A DNA stretch of 64,000 nucleotides, taken from the NCBI GenBank assembly GCA_944474755.1, contig OX104115.1:30426043-30490042 (forward strand), written 5' to 3'. The position numbers and the translations under genes were made by a program. The notes under the pieces were generated by a model. That model searched no databases. It saw nothing but the letters and a program-made list of their open reading frames with translations, and was not told the DNA's origin. Of the stretch, positions 1-11,979 are shown in pieces. The stretch's first letter is position 1. Each line of letters opens with the position of its first letter. Source of the stretch: Limnoperna fortunei. Lineage: Eukaryota; Mollusca; Bivalvia; Mytilida; Modiolidae.

Positions 1-3000
1 TCAATCTACCACCCCCACCTTCTCCTCATAATTCAATCAGCCTTCCACCCCACCTTCTTTTTATAGTTTTAATTAACATATCACAACACCTCGTCCTTTT
101 ATATTCAATCAACCTACCACACCACCTTCTCCTTATATATTCAATCAACCTACCACCCCACCTTCTCCTTTTATATTCAATCAACCTACCACCACCTTCT
201 CCTTACATATTTAATCAACCAACCCCCACCTTCTTCTTTTATATTCAATCAACCTACCACCACACCTTCTCCTTATATTATCAATCAACCTACCCCCACC
301 TTCCCCTTATATATTTAATCAGCCTACCACCCCACCTTCTCCTTATATATTCAATCAACCTCCGACCCCACCTTCTCCTTATATATTTAATCAACCTACG
401 ACCCCACCTTCTCTTTATATATTCAATCAACCTACCACCCCACATTCTCCTTATATATTCAATCAACCTACCCCGCCTTCTTATATTTATTCAGTCAACC
501 TACCCCCACCTTCTTATATTTATTCAATCAACCTACCACCCCACCTTCTTCTTATATTTTCAATCACCATACAACGACCTCTTATTTTAATTCAATCAAC
601 TTACCCCACCTTTCTTCTTAATTTTCAATAAAACTACCACCCCACCTACTCCTTATATTTCAATTTACCTACCACCCCCACCTACTTGTATTTATTCGAT
701 TAACTTACAACCCCCACCTTCCCCTATATTTTCAATCACCCTACAACGACACCATCTTATAATTCAATCAACTTACCCCACCCTCCTTTAATTTTCAATA
801 AAACTACCACCCCCACCTTCTCCTTATAATTCAATCAGCCTTCCACCTCACCTTCTCATTATATTTTCAATCAATCTACCACCCCCACCTTCTCCTTATA
901 ATTCAATCAGCCTTCCACCTCACCTTATCCTTATATTTTCAATTACTTTACCATCCCCAACTACTACTAATATTTCATTCAAACTACCACCCCCACCTTC
1001 TCCTTATATTTTCAATCACTCTACCACCACCACCTTCTCATTATAATTCAATCAGCCTTCCACCCCACCTTCTTTTTATAGTTCTAATTAACATATCACA
1101 ACACCTCCTCCTTTTATATTCAATCAGCCTACCACCCCACCTTCTCCTGATATATTCAATCAACCTACCACCACACCTTCTCCTTATATATTCAATCAAC
1201 CTACCACCACACCTCCTCCTTTTATATTCAATCAACCTACCACCACCTTCTCCTTACATATTTAATCAACCAACCCCCACCTTCTTCTTTTATATTCAAT
1301 CAACCTATCACCCCACCTTCTCCTTACATATTAAATCAACCTCCCGCCACCTTCTCCTTACATATTTTATCAACCAACCCCCACCTTCTTCTTTTATATT
1401 CAATCAACCTACCCCCACCTTCTCCTTATATTATCAATCAACCTACCCCCACCTTCTCCTTATATATTCAATCAACCTCCGACCCCACCTTCTCCTTATA
1501 TATTCAATCAACCTACGACCCCACCTTCTCTTTATATATTCAATCAACCTACCACCCCACATTCTCCTTATATATTCAATCAACCTACCCCGCCTTCTTA
1601 TATTTATTCAATCAACCTACCCCCACCTTCTTATATTTATTCAATCAACCTACCACCCCACCTTCTTCTTATATTTTCAATCACCATACAACGACCTCTT
1701 ATTTTAATTCAATCAACTTACCCCACCTTTCTTCTTAATTTTCAATAAAACTACCACCCCACCTACTCCTTATATTTCAATTTACCTACCACCCCCACCT
1801 ACTTGTATTTATTCGATTAACTTACAACCCCCACCTTCCCCTATATTTTCAATCACCCTACAACGACACCTTCTTATAATTCAATCAACTTACCCCACCC
1901 TCCTTTAATTTTCAATAAAACTACCACCCCCACCTTCTCCTTATAATTCAATCAGCCTTCCACCTCACCTTCTCATTATATTTTCAATCAATCTACCACC
2001 CCCACCTTCTCCTTATAATTCAATCAGCCTTCCACCTCACCTTATCCTTATATTTTCAATTACTTTACCATCCCCAACTACTACTAATATTTCATTCAAA
2101 CTACCACCCCCACCTTCTCCTTATATTTTCAATCACTCTACCACCACCACCTTCTCATTATAATTCAATCAGCCTTCCACCCCACCTTCTTTTTATAGTT
2201 CTAATTAACATATCACAACACCTCCTCCTTTTATATTCAATCAGCCTACCACCACCTTCTCCTTACATATTTAATCAACCAACCCCCACCTTCTTCTTTT
2301 ATATTCAATCAACCTATCACCCCACCTTCTCCTTACATATTAAATCAACCTCCCGCCACCTTCTCCTTACATATTTTATCAACCAACCCCCACCTTCTTC
2401 TTTTATATTCAATCAACCTACCCCCACCTTCTCCTTATATTATCAATCAACCTACCCCCACCTTCTCCTTATATATTCAATCAACCTCCGACCCCACCTT
2501 CTCCTTATATATTCAATCAACCTACGACCCCACCTTCTCTTTATATATTCAATCCACCTACCACCCCACATTCTCCTTATATATTCAATCAACCTACCAC
2601 CCCACCTTCTTATTTATTCAATCAACCTACCACCCCACCTTCTCCTTATATATTCAATGAACCTACGACCCCACCTTCTCCTTATATATTCAATCAACCT
2701 ACGACCCCACCTTCTCCTTATTTATTCAATCAACCTACCACCCCGCCTTCTAATTATATATTCAATAAACATACGACCCCACCTTCTCCTTATTTATTCA
2801 ATCAACCTACGACAGCGCCTTCTTATATATTCAATCAACCTACGACCCCACCTTTTTATATATTCAAACAACCTACAACCCCACCTTCTCCTTATATATT
2901 CAATCAACCCACGACAGCGCCTTCTTATATATTCAATCAACCTACGACCCCACCTTTTTATATATTCAATCAACCTACCCCCACCTTCTTATATATTTTC

Positions 3001-4866
3001 AATCACCCTACAACGACCTCTTATTATAATTCAATCAACTTACCCCACCCTCCTTCTTAATTTTAAATCAAACTACCACCCCAGCTACTCCTTATATTTC
3101 AATCAACCTACCACCCCCACCTTCTCCTTATATATTCAATCAAACTACCACCCCCACCTTCTCCTTATATATTCAATCAAACTACCACCCCTCCTTATCC
3201 TTATATTTTCTAACACTCTACCACCACCACCTTCTCCTTATAATTCAATCAGCCTTCCACCTCACCTTCTTTTTATACTTTTAATTAACATATCACAACA
3301 CCTTCTCCTTATATATTCAATCAACCTACCACCACACCTTCTCCTTATATATTCAATCAACCTACCACCCCACCTTCTCCTTATATATTCAATCAAACTA
3401 CCACCCCTCCTTATCCTTATATTTTCTAACACTCTACCACCCCCATCTTCTCCTTATATTTTCAATCACTCTACCACCCCCACCTTCTCCTTATAATTCA
3501 ATCAGCCTTCCACCTCACTTTCTTTTTATACATTCAATCAACAAACCACCCCACCTACACCTTTTATTTCAATCAACATACCACCCCACCTTCTTCATAT
3601 ATATTCAATCACTCTACTACCGCACCTTCTCCTTATATATTCAATCAGCCTACCACCCCACCTTATCCTTATATTTTCTAACACTATACCACCCCCACCT
3701 TCTCCTTATAATTCAATCAGCCTTCCACCCCACCTCCTTTTTATACTTTTAATTAACATATCACAACACCTCCTTCTTTTATATTCAATCAACCTACCAC
3801 ACCACCTTCTCCTTATATATTCAATCAACCTACCACGCCACCTTCTCCTTTTATATTCAATCAACCTACCAATCAACCATCTCCTTATATATTCAATCAA
3901 CCTACCTCCACACCTTCTCCTTATAATTCAATCAGCCTTACACCTCACCTTCTTTTTTTTTTCAACAAACCACCCCACCTACACCTTTTATTTCAATCAA
4001 CATACCACCCCCACCTTCTTCATATATATTCAATCACTCTACTACCGCACCTTCTCCTTATATATTCAATCAGCCTACCACCCCAACTTCTACTTATAAT
4101 TCAATCAGCCTTACACCTCACCTTCTTTTTATACATTCAATCAACATTCCACCCAAACCTACTTATATTTATTCAATCAACCTAACACCCCCACCTTCTC
4201 CTTATATTTTCAATCACCCTACAACGACCTCTTATTATAATTCAATCAACTTACCCCACCCTCCTTCTTAATTTTCAATCAAACTACCACGCCACCTTCT
4301 CCTTATATTTTCAATCACTCTACCACCCCATCTTCTCCTTACATTGTCAATCCCTCTACCACCACACATTCTCCTTATATTTTCAATCACTATACCACCA
4401 CACCATCTCCTTATATATTCAATCAACCTACCACCCCACCTTCTCCTTATATATTCAATCAACATACCACCCCACCTTCTCCTTATAATTCAATCAGCCT
4501 ACCACCCCAACTTCTCCTTATAATTCAATCAGCCTACCACGCCACCATCTTCTTATAATTCAATTAACCTACCACCCCACCTTATCCTTATAATTCAATC
4601 AACCTACCACCCCACCTTCTCCTTATAATTCAATCAGCCTACCACCCAACCTTCTCCTTATAATTCAATCAGCCTACCACCCCACCTTCTCCTTATAATT
4701 CAATCAGCCTACCACCCCACCTTCTCCTTATAATTCAATCAGCTTACCACCCCACCTTCTCCTTATATATTCAATCAATCTACCACCCCCACCTTCTCCT
4801 TACATATTCAATCAATCTACCACCCCCACCTTCTCCTTATATATTTAATCAATCTTCCACCCCACC
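1..4866. repeat. 36-bp minisatellite array, left copy
   Basis: Tandem array of a pyrimidine-rich unit, typically 36 bp, built around TTCAATCAACCTACCACC followed by CCACCTTCTCCTTATA. Shortened units (for example ones carrying CTACCCCCACCTTCTTATA) and diverged ones (ACAACGACCTCTTATT, or AATTAACATATCACAACACC) are interspersed in a fixed order. It is already in progress at base 1 and stops at about 4866, where unique sequence containing TTTGCTGCTGCTATATTTG begins. Because 36 is divisible by 3, the unit is open in all three plus frames and one minus frame. The long frames here, such as 2657-3496 on plus, are repeat translations (12-residue repeats like FNQPTTPPSPYI or RLIEYIRRRWGG) and are not annotated as genes. 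Confidence 0.97.
71..3780. repeat. Higher-order repeat within the left minisatellite
   Basis: The diagnostic variant AATTAACATATCACAACACC recurs, with its TCACAACA core at 81, 1096, 2213, 3293 and 3761. The intervals are 1015, 1117, 1080 and 468 bases. Between them the same succession of variant units returns: the CACATTCTCC unit at 441, 1558 and 2567, then TTATATTTATTC units, then ACAACGACC units, then CTTTACCATCCCCAACTAC units. Blocks of about 28-31 units have therefore been copied as a whole, as in higher-order satellite arrays. The first two blocks are nearly identical over hundreds of bases and the third diverges after about 2600, so amplification was recent and local. Confidence 0.85.
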
Positions 4867-4992
4867 TTTTTATATTTTTATTTGCTGCTGCTATATTTGT
4901 AATTTTTCCAGATTAAAGGCGGAGGTTTTACAGACAAATTTGTAATTTTTCAAAAGGATAAACTTTTGCAACTACAACTGGCTGATGATGTT

Positions 4993-5205
4993 GGTTTGTT
5001 TGTTTGTTTGTTTTTTTTGTTTAACGTAGCGTTTCAGCAATTTTTAAGCCTTTAAATAGAACTCAGTTTTTAGGGGGATGAGTACAGTGTAAAGACCTTC
5101 TTCCTTTGAGAGAAAAACAAGCAATCCTTGTTAGTTAAGGCTAGAATCGAGCATACCTTGGCCGCAGTACAACCTCAGTGTTTACAGACCACATGATTAA
5201 AATAA
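4993..5205 (-). mobile_element. tRNA-derived SINE, degraded
   Basis: Read on minus: a worn tRNA-like head at about 5205-5140 (GAGGTTGTACTGCGGCC, matching the region around the B box in better copies), a body with TTGCTGAAACGC, and a CAAA-repeat tail, seen as GTTTGTTTGTTTG on plus at 4993. Many substitutions make it one of the oldest members here. The corresponding copy-2 element is 43591-43805, so it predates the segmental duplication. Confidence 0.7.
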
Positions 5206-6854
5206 GATGACTGGAGATTAAAGTGAAATGACACGGTGATAAGTCATAAGTTTCTGCGGACCCGTAACATTCATTCTGTGTACTGTTCGACTGTTTCGAA
5301 CAATAAATAATATTTTATTGATGCACATAATTCTTAGTATATTCATGTTGCAGGTTCTGTGGATCTGGCAAAAAGAAGGGACGTAACTCAGTAATTTTAC
5401 TTTAGATCATAATATGAATACATTCAGTGGTGTTAGGGGAAGGTCCGGTTTTTGTTCGTTAAAGCGGCCTGTTTACAACTGGTACCACGGGCTGCTTATT
5501 ATATCCTATAGAAATACAAATATACTTTATTGTCAGTGTGAAGATTAAGGATAAGGAGGTGCCGTCCGTTAGATTCAAGACGACAGCATTTGTCAATGCT
5601 GTAACCAGAAGATAACCCACGCCCTATGCAGTAAATATACTTCGGTGGTTTGTTCCATCTTACATTATCTCGTGTTTATCCAAGCATCATCTTTTCTTCT
5701 ACCTTTTTTCAAGAATGTTTTTCTTACATATGTTACCCCATGGCTAAATAAGTATCACATTACACGTCATGACAAGTACAGAATTAATTACATTCGGAGA
5801 ATCGTGCAATTTGTAGTGACTAAACAGGTTTTACTCTTTTTTAAATATACAAAGGTGGCTTTTCCAGGATCTCTGTCATGTCTGTATTATAACCTAAAAA
5901 GCCTAACTGCGATTGGCTGATTGATCCCGGGATTCCTTTCTAATACTCCGTATTTGGATATTCAGACAAAACGCAATATTTGTAAACATCTGAAATGATC
6001 AACATACTTGGTTACTTGTGAATTATTTATTGTATGTTTGTTTACAATTGTTTTATAAATGTGAACAAATTAAATACAACCATATTGCTTTTAGTTTCAA
6101 ACTTTATATACAATTGCAAGAGAAAGTTTAAATGGTTATCATGTAAATTCAGTGAATGGGGATTTTACTTTTATATCCTGCGCCTCATTGGCCCAAGTAG
6201 TTTAAGTAGTAAGAACTATTTATCTCGCGCCTGTTAACACCTAGGTTCTGAGTAAAAATCTTACTAAGAGCAGGGTGTGCTCGACCACAAATTATTGACA
6301 GTGATTACTATATGTTCTGAGCGGGTTTCAACAGGGCACTTTATGCCAATTTTTGATAATATATCAAATATATTACTTGCGACAGCAACGCTGTCAATTA
6401 CAATGTACATGATTTACAACAAGCTGTGAATGTATTGCTGTGCTTGTATTGTTGAAGCTCCAGTATTGTTGGAATTTTGTCCACAGTAAACACTCACACA
6501 AAGATACAAGGAAATAGAATAATTAATGTGAAGTGTAATTTATATCATTTTGCAGGTTTGTAGCATTTTATGTTTCACCAACTACATCAATTTTATTTAC
6601 AACTATATGCTGTTGTAATGAAAATTTATATCATGTAAGCTTGATTGAAAATGTTATTGGTTTACAAAAGTATCCAAAGCAATGCGAAAGACAAAAAAAC
6701 GTCTATATGTGCCACAGCCCTTTTTTGTGTGAAGTTAATAAACTTATTACATCGTCGTATATTTATTTGTTCCCCATGGTTGTTGATTTTAATCAATGTA
6801 ATTATTACCGGTAAATGCATTTAAACAGTATTTAGAGTTCTTAAACGGACGAAC
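5206..6854. other. Non-coding duplicated sequence
   Basis: No gene is supported. Two short plus frames (5645-5920, 91 codons; 6034-6237, 67 codons) also occur in copy 2 at 44258 and 44647. They match no family I recognise, and their few differences between copies are mostly amino-acid changing, so they look like chance frames preserved by recent duplication. The stretch matches copy 2 almost base for base and ends at a GAAC tetranucleotide where the copies diverge. Confidence 0.6.
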
Positions 6855-7384
6855 ATTAAACGTTTGTTTTGATATCAAGAAAAATATATGTAACGGTCCA
6901 CAAACCGGTAAACACGGATTTAATTTTATTAATACAGCTGTAATAGGAGTCAGTGTAACAAAATAGCAAGAATAATGTTAGAATAGATTTAAACTCTTTC
7001 AGCTTTATATATATATCGTGGTAACCATGCATTCTCGGATAAAACAGCGACGAAACTGTAAGTTGACTGGTGTGGCCAAGTGGTAAATGTAGATACTAGT
7101 AGACATCTTTAACTGCATGTCAGGGCCTGGACGCCCGCGTAGTTATGGTTATGAGTTAGAGCATTTCTAGTGGCAACGTGTGCTCTCAGCTTTCAACGAC
7201 AAGGATAGCTAGTTAAATCGTGTGCAGTTAAAAAAATAACTCTGTCAACACTTCACTTAAGGTATGCCCACTCGAACATTAATTAAAAAGGATTTGTTGA
7301 TGTAAATTGCTTAATTGATTTAGCGTTTGCGTAGCATCTAGCGATCAATTTTTCAGATATACTTAAGACGACAGAAACTTAATG

Positions 7385-7700
7385 GACAAACAATGGAGAA
7401 AGATTTTTGGGCATCGCGGAAACAATTTTGATTGCCACTGGAAAAGTATTGAGTAATGGACGGAAAAAAATAGGCATTTAGTAACAGCTAAAATGAGCCA
7501 ACTTTTTTCGAAATCTACAAAATTAGATATTTATCGCGCAAGAAGCATGACAGTCTAAACACATGGTCCGCGGACATGTTTTCCATGTAATAATCGGGTA
7601 TGTCAAAACGAAAGGGTTCTACTATCCACCACTTGGGGACAGCTCTGTGGATTGCGTATCTACCTCTGAACGCTCCAGGTATGCTCCCAGCAAGCTGCTG
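7385..7700. repeat. Diverged direct repeat, left member
   Basis: Shares ordered landmarks with about 9740-10055: ACAATTTTGATTGCCACTG, a TTTTTCGAAATCTACAAAA block, TTATCGCGCAAG, GGTCCGCGGACATG, CCACTTGGGGACAG, GCTCTGTGG and a terminal GTATGCTCCCAG. Both are in the same orientation, about 2.35 kb apart. They are probably two copies of one interspersed repeat. Terminal repeats of an old retroelement are an alternative, but neither shows clear TG...CA ends. Confidence 0.6.
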
Positions 7701-8044
7701 ATAGTAGCAGTGTCAAAGCATATTCAGACGTACAAACAATTGAATTCTAATATGACGTGCTTTAATGGCTCTGAGACTATAACTGTGGTAAAGAAGGATT
7801 TATGTATGAGCAACATGCACTGAGGAGGGCGTGTTTTAAAGGGTTGTTTCAATTAAAAAACTGGAACTCCCACCGGAAAGCTATTTCGTAATACGTATTA
7901 ATCGTACAAATAGCGACACGCGCTATAATTATCCGTTGTAATATACTGTGTGTTACATTGACGGAACAGCCAGTTTTTGGCGAAATGATGTTTTCTATAG
8001 GTACGAAACTATTATAAATGTACCGTAATTGTCTTATTAAAATA

Positions 8045-8184
8045 GAAATAATTCACGCAGGCTGTGATTTATCATTGTTTTACAACAGGATTACAATTTA
8101 TGTTGTATTATTTTATAAAATAACGACATAAATGGTCACCCGGTTGTAAAACAATGACAAACCACAGTTTGCGAGAATTATTTC
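8045..8184. repeat. Foldback element (140-bp imperfect palindrome)
   Basis: Begins GAAATAATTCACGCAGGC and ends with the near reverse complement GAGAATTATTTC. The outer arms of about 42 bases match with a handful of mismatches and share the core CATTGTTTTACAAC / GTTGTAAAACAATG. The centre is TTTTATAAAA (8111-8120), flanked by ATTTATGTTGT / ACGACATAAAT. The whole 140 bases could therefore fold on itself. Likely a MITE or foldback element; no target duplication is evident. Confidence 0.7.
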
Positions 8185-9466
8185 TTAATTGCCCATTTAA
8201 CGCACAGATTCGCTCTTATTTGAGTTTCATAATTACAGTAAAGCAGTTTAAATTTCATCTACGAAGAGTCCAAGGAAAGAGGCCAATTTAATTGAATCTG
8301 TATTGTCCTTTATGGTTTAGATGAATAAAAAACAGTAGTCACTGAACTCAGAGTCATTTAGTGACAAGATATCATCGTTATACCGAAAGTTGGAATTCAA
8401 AGTCTGGACCAACGTTTTTTATCTTTGCTGCAAAAGACCTTCCATAAAGTAAAATCATGCAAGTTAGCGAATAAAATGCTGATAACCTGTTAAAATACCG
8501 GCCTTTTAAACATAACATATATTTCAGACACCCAAAGTGAATATATTCCTGGTCTCCAACGAGGCTCTGATGAAGTGGATACCAAAAGAAATTTGGAGAT
8601 TTTCCCTTCTTGGTCGATTTTTTGTATAGATGACACAGTACAGATGAGCTTACAAGCACTCATCTGTTCTTGTTGTGCCATCCAATCAGAACGCCCGAAA
8701 CAAGAACGGTGAGATGATATCATAGCAACGTTCTTGCTTAACTATGTTGTTTTGATCTTTTTTATTAGACAACGGATATTAACGTGATTACACAATGGCG
8801 AGTCTATATGACTATGCGATTGGGAAGTTGTTGGTTAACGGAAGAAATTGGTACTTTTTGCGTTTCTTTAAAACCCCATGTGATTCACATTCCTGATAAA
8901 AAATCTGTCTTTTTGTTCGTTCCGCTCCTATAAAGTATGTTAAAACCTACTAGTCTTTCCTCGAACCGGCGTTTGATTAATTTCTCACTTATTCCTAGTA
9001 ATGTCATGTGATGTTTTATTTATGTCGACACTGGGGATTTAAAAGTAGATAGTTTACATTTTATGTAAACGTGTTCGTTTTTATGGTTTCATATGGTGCC
9101 ATCAATGTGGTCGTGGAAGAACAGATATGCTGCTACATGTTAATTTTAAAAGAGGTATAGTAAACACAACAAAAACAAATATTATATTATTTTGATTGTT
9201 ATACCGACAGTCGGCGTCACAAAACATTTTTAACGTAAAAAGAAACGTAAAATTCTTATTCTGAGGTGAAGAAATAAAGAACACAAGTCATTTGTTTTTT
9301 TATGAAATGACCTGTGAAAAATGTGTGCTACGTTTTTTCGTTTTAGGGAGTAAAGTGTTAACTGAAATACAACAGGAATTGAAACATCCTCGATATACTA
9401 AGGTTTTCTTTTAGTTTAGCGTATTTTGCATGGGTGTACAAACTCTGTTCATATCAAACTTAAACA

Positions 9467-9488
9467 TTCCGCACGATTTCGTGCGGAA
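9467..9488. repeat. Perfect 10-bp hairpin
   Basis: The arm TTCCGCACGA is followed by TT and its exact reverse complement TCGTGCGGAA. It is more GC-rich than the surroundings. No downstream T-run or gene suggests a terminator role. Confidence 0.7.
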
Positions 9489-9739
9489 TTGTCGCACGGC
9501 AAAATGGCTTTAAATATGAAACGTCGCATTTCACTATAAACATAAAATATCAATATCCGGATTGGGAGGTTTTATTAATGGAACTATCATTTACAAAAAA
9601 TCTTGTTTGTATGGATCCTTTGTAAGGTAAGTCATTTGTGATCGTTTATGATTGATTGGATGTCTGCTTTACGTCCTGCGAGCAGTATTTCAGCTATATT
9701 CAGGGCGGGAACAAGTTAACAAACAATTAATCCACGAAA

Positions 9740-10055
9740 ATGAGGGTGGGATGGGTCACAGGGAATACAATTTTGACTGTCACTGTTAAAGTATGAAGTT
9801 TTGGGTAAGGACGGAAAATTTATACTTTTGTAGCGGCTACAATGCGCCTACTCTTTTTCGAAATTTACAAAAGGGGTCTTTATCGTGCAAGGAGCGTGGC
9901 ACTTTCCAACAATTAACCGACTACGGTCCGCGGTCAGGCTTTCCGTATTATGACCCGACAACCCTCCCAACAAGAGGGTCTCCCCTATCCGCCACCCAGG
10001 GACGCGCTGGGCTGCTCTGTGGGTCTAGCGCTGGGAACCCTCCCAGTATGGTCCC
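9740..10055. repeat. Diverged direct repeat, right member
   Basis: Counterpart of 7385-7700: ACAATTTTGACTGTCACTG, TTTTTCGAAATTTACAAAA, TTATCGTGCAAGGAGCG, GGTCCGCGGTCAGG, CCACCCAGGGACG, GCTCTGTGG and GTATGGTCCCAG in the same order. The 97-codon frame at 9793-10086 overlaps it and is unlikely to be a gene because the sister repeat breaks the frame. Confidence 0.6.
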
Positions 10056-10930
10056 AGTGATCGTTTCTGTAATAGTTTGTGTATGAGAATCTTATATGTT
10101 ACTATTAATAATCGTGTTGAATTGTTTGTTTTTAGTGTCTTACTCTTTGTCGAACTGAATTATTTCAAATTTATGTTCCAATTGAGGGTCAGATTAACTT
10201 TTTATTGTTTTGTATATTTGTATTTTATATCGTTTTGATTATTGGTAAATGTTTGGTTATGTGTTATTTTAATTTTCAGTACTTTGTAGTGGTTAGAAGA
10301 GATACGATCAATACATTATTTATTAAGAAGTTCCAATTGATGAATAGGCTCTGTTGTCGACCATTTTCCTGTATTAATAATCCTATTACTGTAACAGTTT
10401 TGTGATTTGTCGGATTAACAAAAAGGCGAGGTTCTTCGCTATAGTTCTTGTTTGCGGTGAATGAACAGGAATTTGAGATTTGTCACTTCTGTTAATGTCT
10501 GTGCAATTTGAAGAGTTTTGTGCAGATTATTTAAACTGGTAATTGTTAACGGAAGGTAGAGAATATTGCATGTCATTTGAAACCGTTAAAAATAAAAAGC
10601 CGTTTAAGGGATTCATAATAGAATGAGAAGTATTTAAATGCAAAAAAATGCTATTAAGAAAATGTGTAATATATATTTGATGCTTTGTTCGTTTTTCTTG
10701 GAGGGCGGGGAAGTGTTTTGATCGCTTTTTATTGTATCTTACGTTGTTCATGTTTGAACATTCTCTTAGTTACTGTGACCAAATCACTGTTAGATTCCTC
10801 CGCATTAGTCACGCATGCCTTGTAATGAAGTGCCTGTTATTTTTTGTATCAAGGCTAAAACGTCCGTCACATTGCGCAATTTATACACTTGTTCATTTTA
10901 TTTTATTTGTACTAACATGTTTGGGGTTTA

Positions 10931-11242
10931 ACGAGATATTTTTTTATCGATATCACGATATAACAGTATCGCTTTCTCGAGACGATATATTTTTTATCGA
11001 GATCACGATGACGATATCTTTTCATCGAGATAACGATATATTTGTTTTATCGAGATCACGATATAACAATATCGTTTCCTCGAGATAACGATATATGTTT
11101 TTATCGAGATCACGTTGACGATATCTTTTCATCGAGATAAAGATATATTTGTTTTATCGAGATCACGATATAACAATATCGTTTTCTCGAGATCACGATA
11201 TATTGTTTATCGAGATCACGATATATTGTTTCATCGAGATCA
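10931..11242. repeat. ATCGAGATNACGATAT tandem array, copy 1
   Basis: Short near-palindromic units such as ATCGAGATCACGATAT and ATCGAGATAACGATAT separated by T-rich linkers, with a further period of about 107 bases (ACGATATCTTTTCATCGAG starts at 11011 and again at 11118). It runs directly into the head of a SINE at 11243. The copy-2 array (46182-46385) is about 108 bases shorter, close to one long period. Confidence 0.85.
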
Positions 11243-11358
11243 CTGGCAATTCTCGTCAATTATAGTTGGAGTAGAGTACACCTTACCCGCAGTTGGACTC
11301 GAACCCACAACCTAGGTGTTGACAAACAACGTGATCAACAGTATCCACTCGGCTAAAA
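11243..11358 (-). mobile_element. SINE head fragment joined to the palindromic array
   Basis: On minus it reads from the A-box-like GCCGAGTGGATACTG region through the B-box-like GGTTCGAGTCC to GGCAATCCTTG-like body sequence, then switches abruptly to the ATCGAGAT array instead of the usual 3' body and CAAA tail. The same junction is in copy 2 (46386-46506), so it predates the segmental duplication. Confidence 0.75.
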
Positions 11359-11979
11359 GACATTTGACGAATAACTAGTGAATGAAAAAACACAAAATAC
11401 AATAATATTGTAAACTTTCTTTCGAATAATCGACAAATGATACCATTTGCTATTTTTGGCGGAAGCCAAAATCAGTCAATTCTTTATACACGCAAGGGAG
11501 CTTATCAGAACATGTAAAATTATATTAATTAAACAAAGCTGCCTTAATATTTCACGTGTTTAATTTATCCAGTGTATACGCCATAAAGCGGTTATACAAA
11601 ATTAAGATTTACACCAAAAGTGATATATTAAGAAAAAAGGTCAAAATGTCACACAACAATGTTTATCACATATTATAATATGACATTCTTCGTACTCTTT
11701 CGATATTTCTGAAACCGTATTTGAATATCTACTTAAATATAGTCCCGCATGCGTTTTACGCCAATTTATATTGACTTTCGTTTCAGAGAAAATATGTGAA
11801 AACTGCAGTATTTGTTGTTAGTTTCGACTTGCAAACGCCCAACCAAAAAATATACTCTCGATAACGATGTTTTCATATGTTAATATTTTTGACCTACATT
11901 TAGCAAATCGATTGTTATGGATTTCCCAACAACCTTGTAGCCTTCCATGCACAAATATTCAAATGAAAGTTATCGTATA

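Larger units (their letters stand above)
6855..10466. other. 3.6-kb copy-1-specific segment between GAAC repeats
   Basis: Copy 2 joins directly at 45480/45481, whereas copy 1 has 3612 extra bases. The left flank ends in GAAC (6851-6854) and the segment itself ends in GAAC (10463-10466), with one GAAC in copy 2. No convincing terminal inverted repeats are visible. It could be an insertion with a 4-bp target duplication or, at least as likely, a deletion in copy 2 through 4-bp microhomology. It holds a foldback element (8045-8184), a diverged direct-repeat pair (about 7385-7700 and 9740-10055) and a short perfect hairpin (9467-9488). Frames at 7563-7823 and 9793-10086 lie inside the direct-repeat pair and are not conserved with each other as protein, so I do not call genes. 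Confidence 0.75.

Noticed and set aside
2657..3496. 279-codon open frame as a gene
   Set aside because: It lies wholly in the minisatellite, whose 36-bp unit is open in that frame by composition; no start context, exon or non-repeat domain.
1..4866. CRISPR-like array (regular repeats of about 36 bases)
   Set aside because: There are no unique spacers: units are directly contiguous and vary by substitution, the sequence is eukaryotic, and no cas genes are present.
5645..5920. 91-codon frame conserved in copy 2 (44258-44533)
   Set aside because: Conservation is explained by recent duplication; the few differences are mostly replacements and no family is recognised.
7563..7823. 86-codon frame starting at the GGTCCGCGGACATG word
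   Set aside because: The sister direct repeat at 9924 does not preserve the frame, so the sequence behaves as an interspersed repeat, not a gene.
6855..10466. Helitron or TIR transposon
   Set aside because: No TC...CTAG ends with a terminal hairpin, no insertion between A and T, and no convincing inverted termini at the copy-comparison breakpoints.
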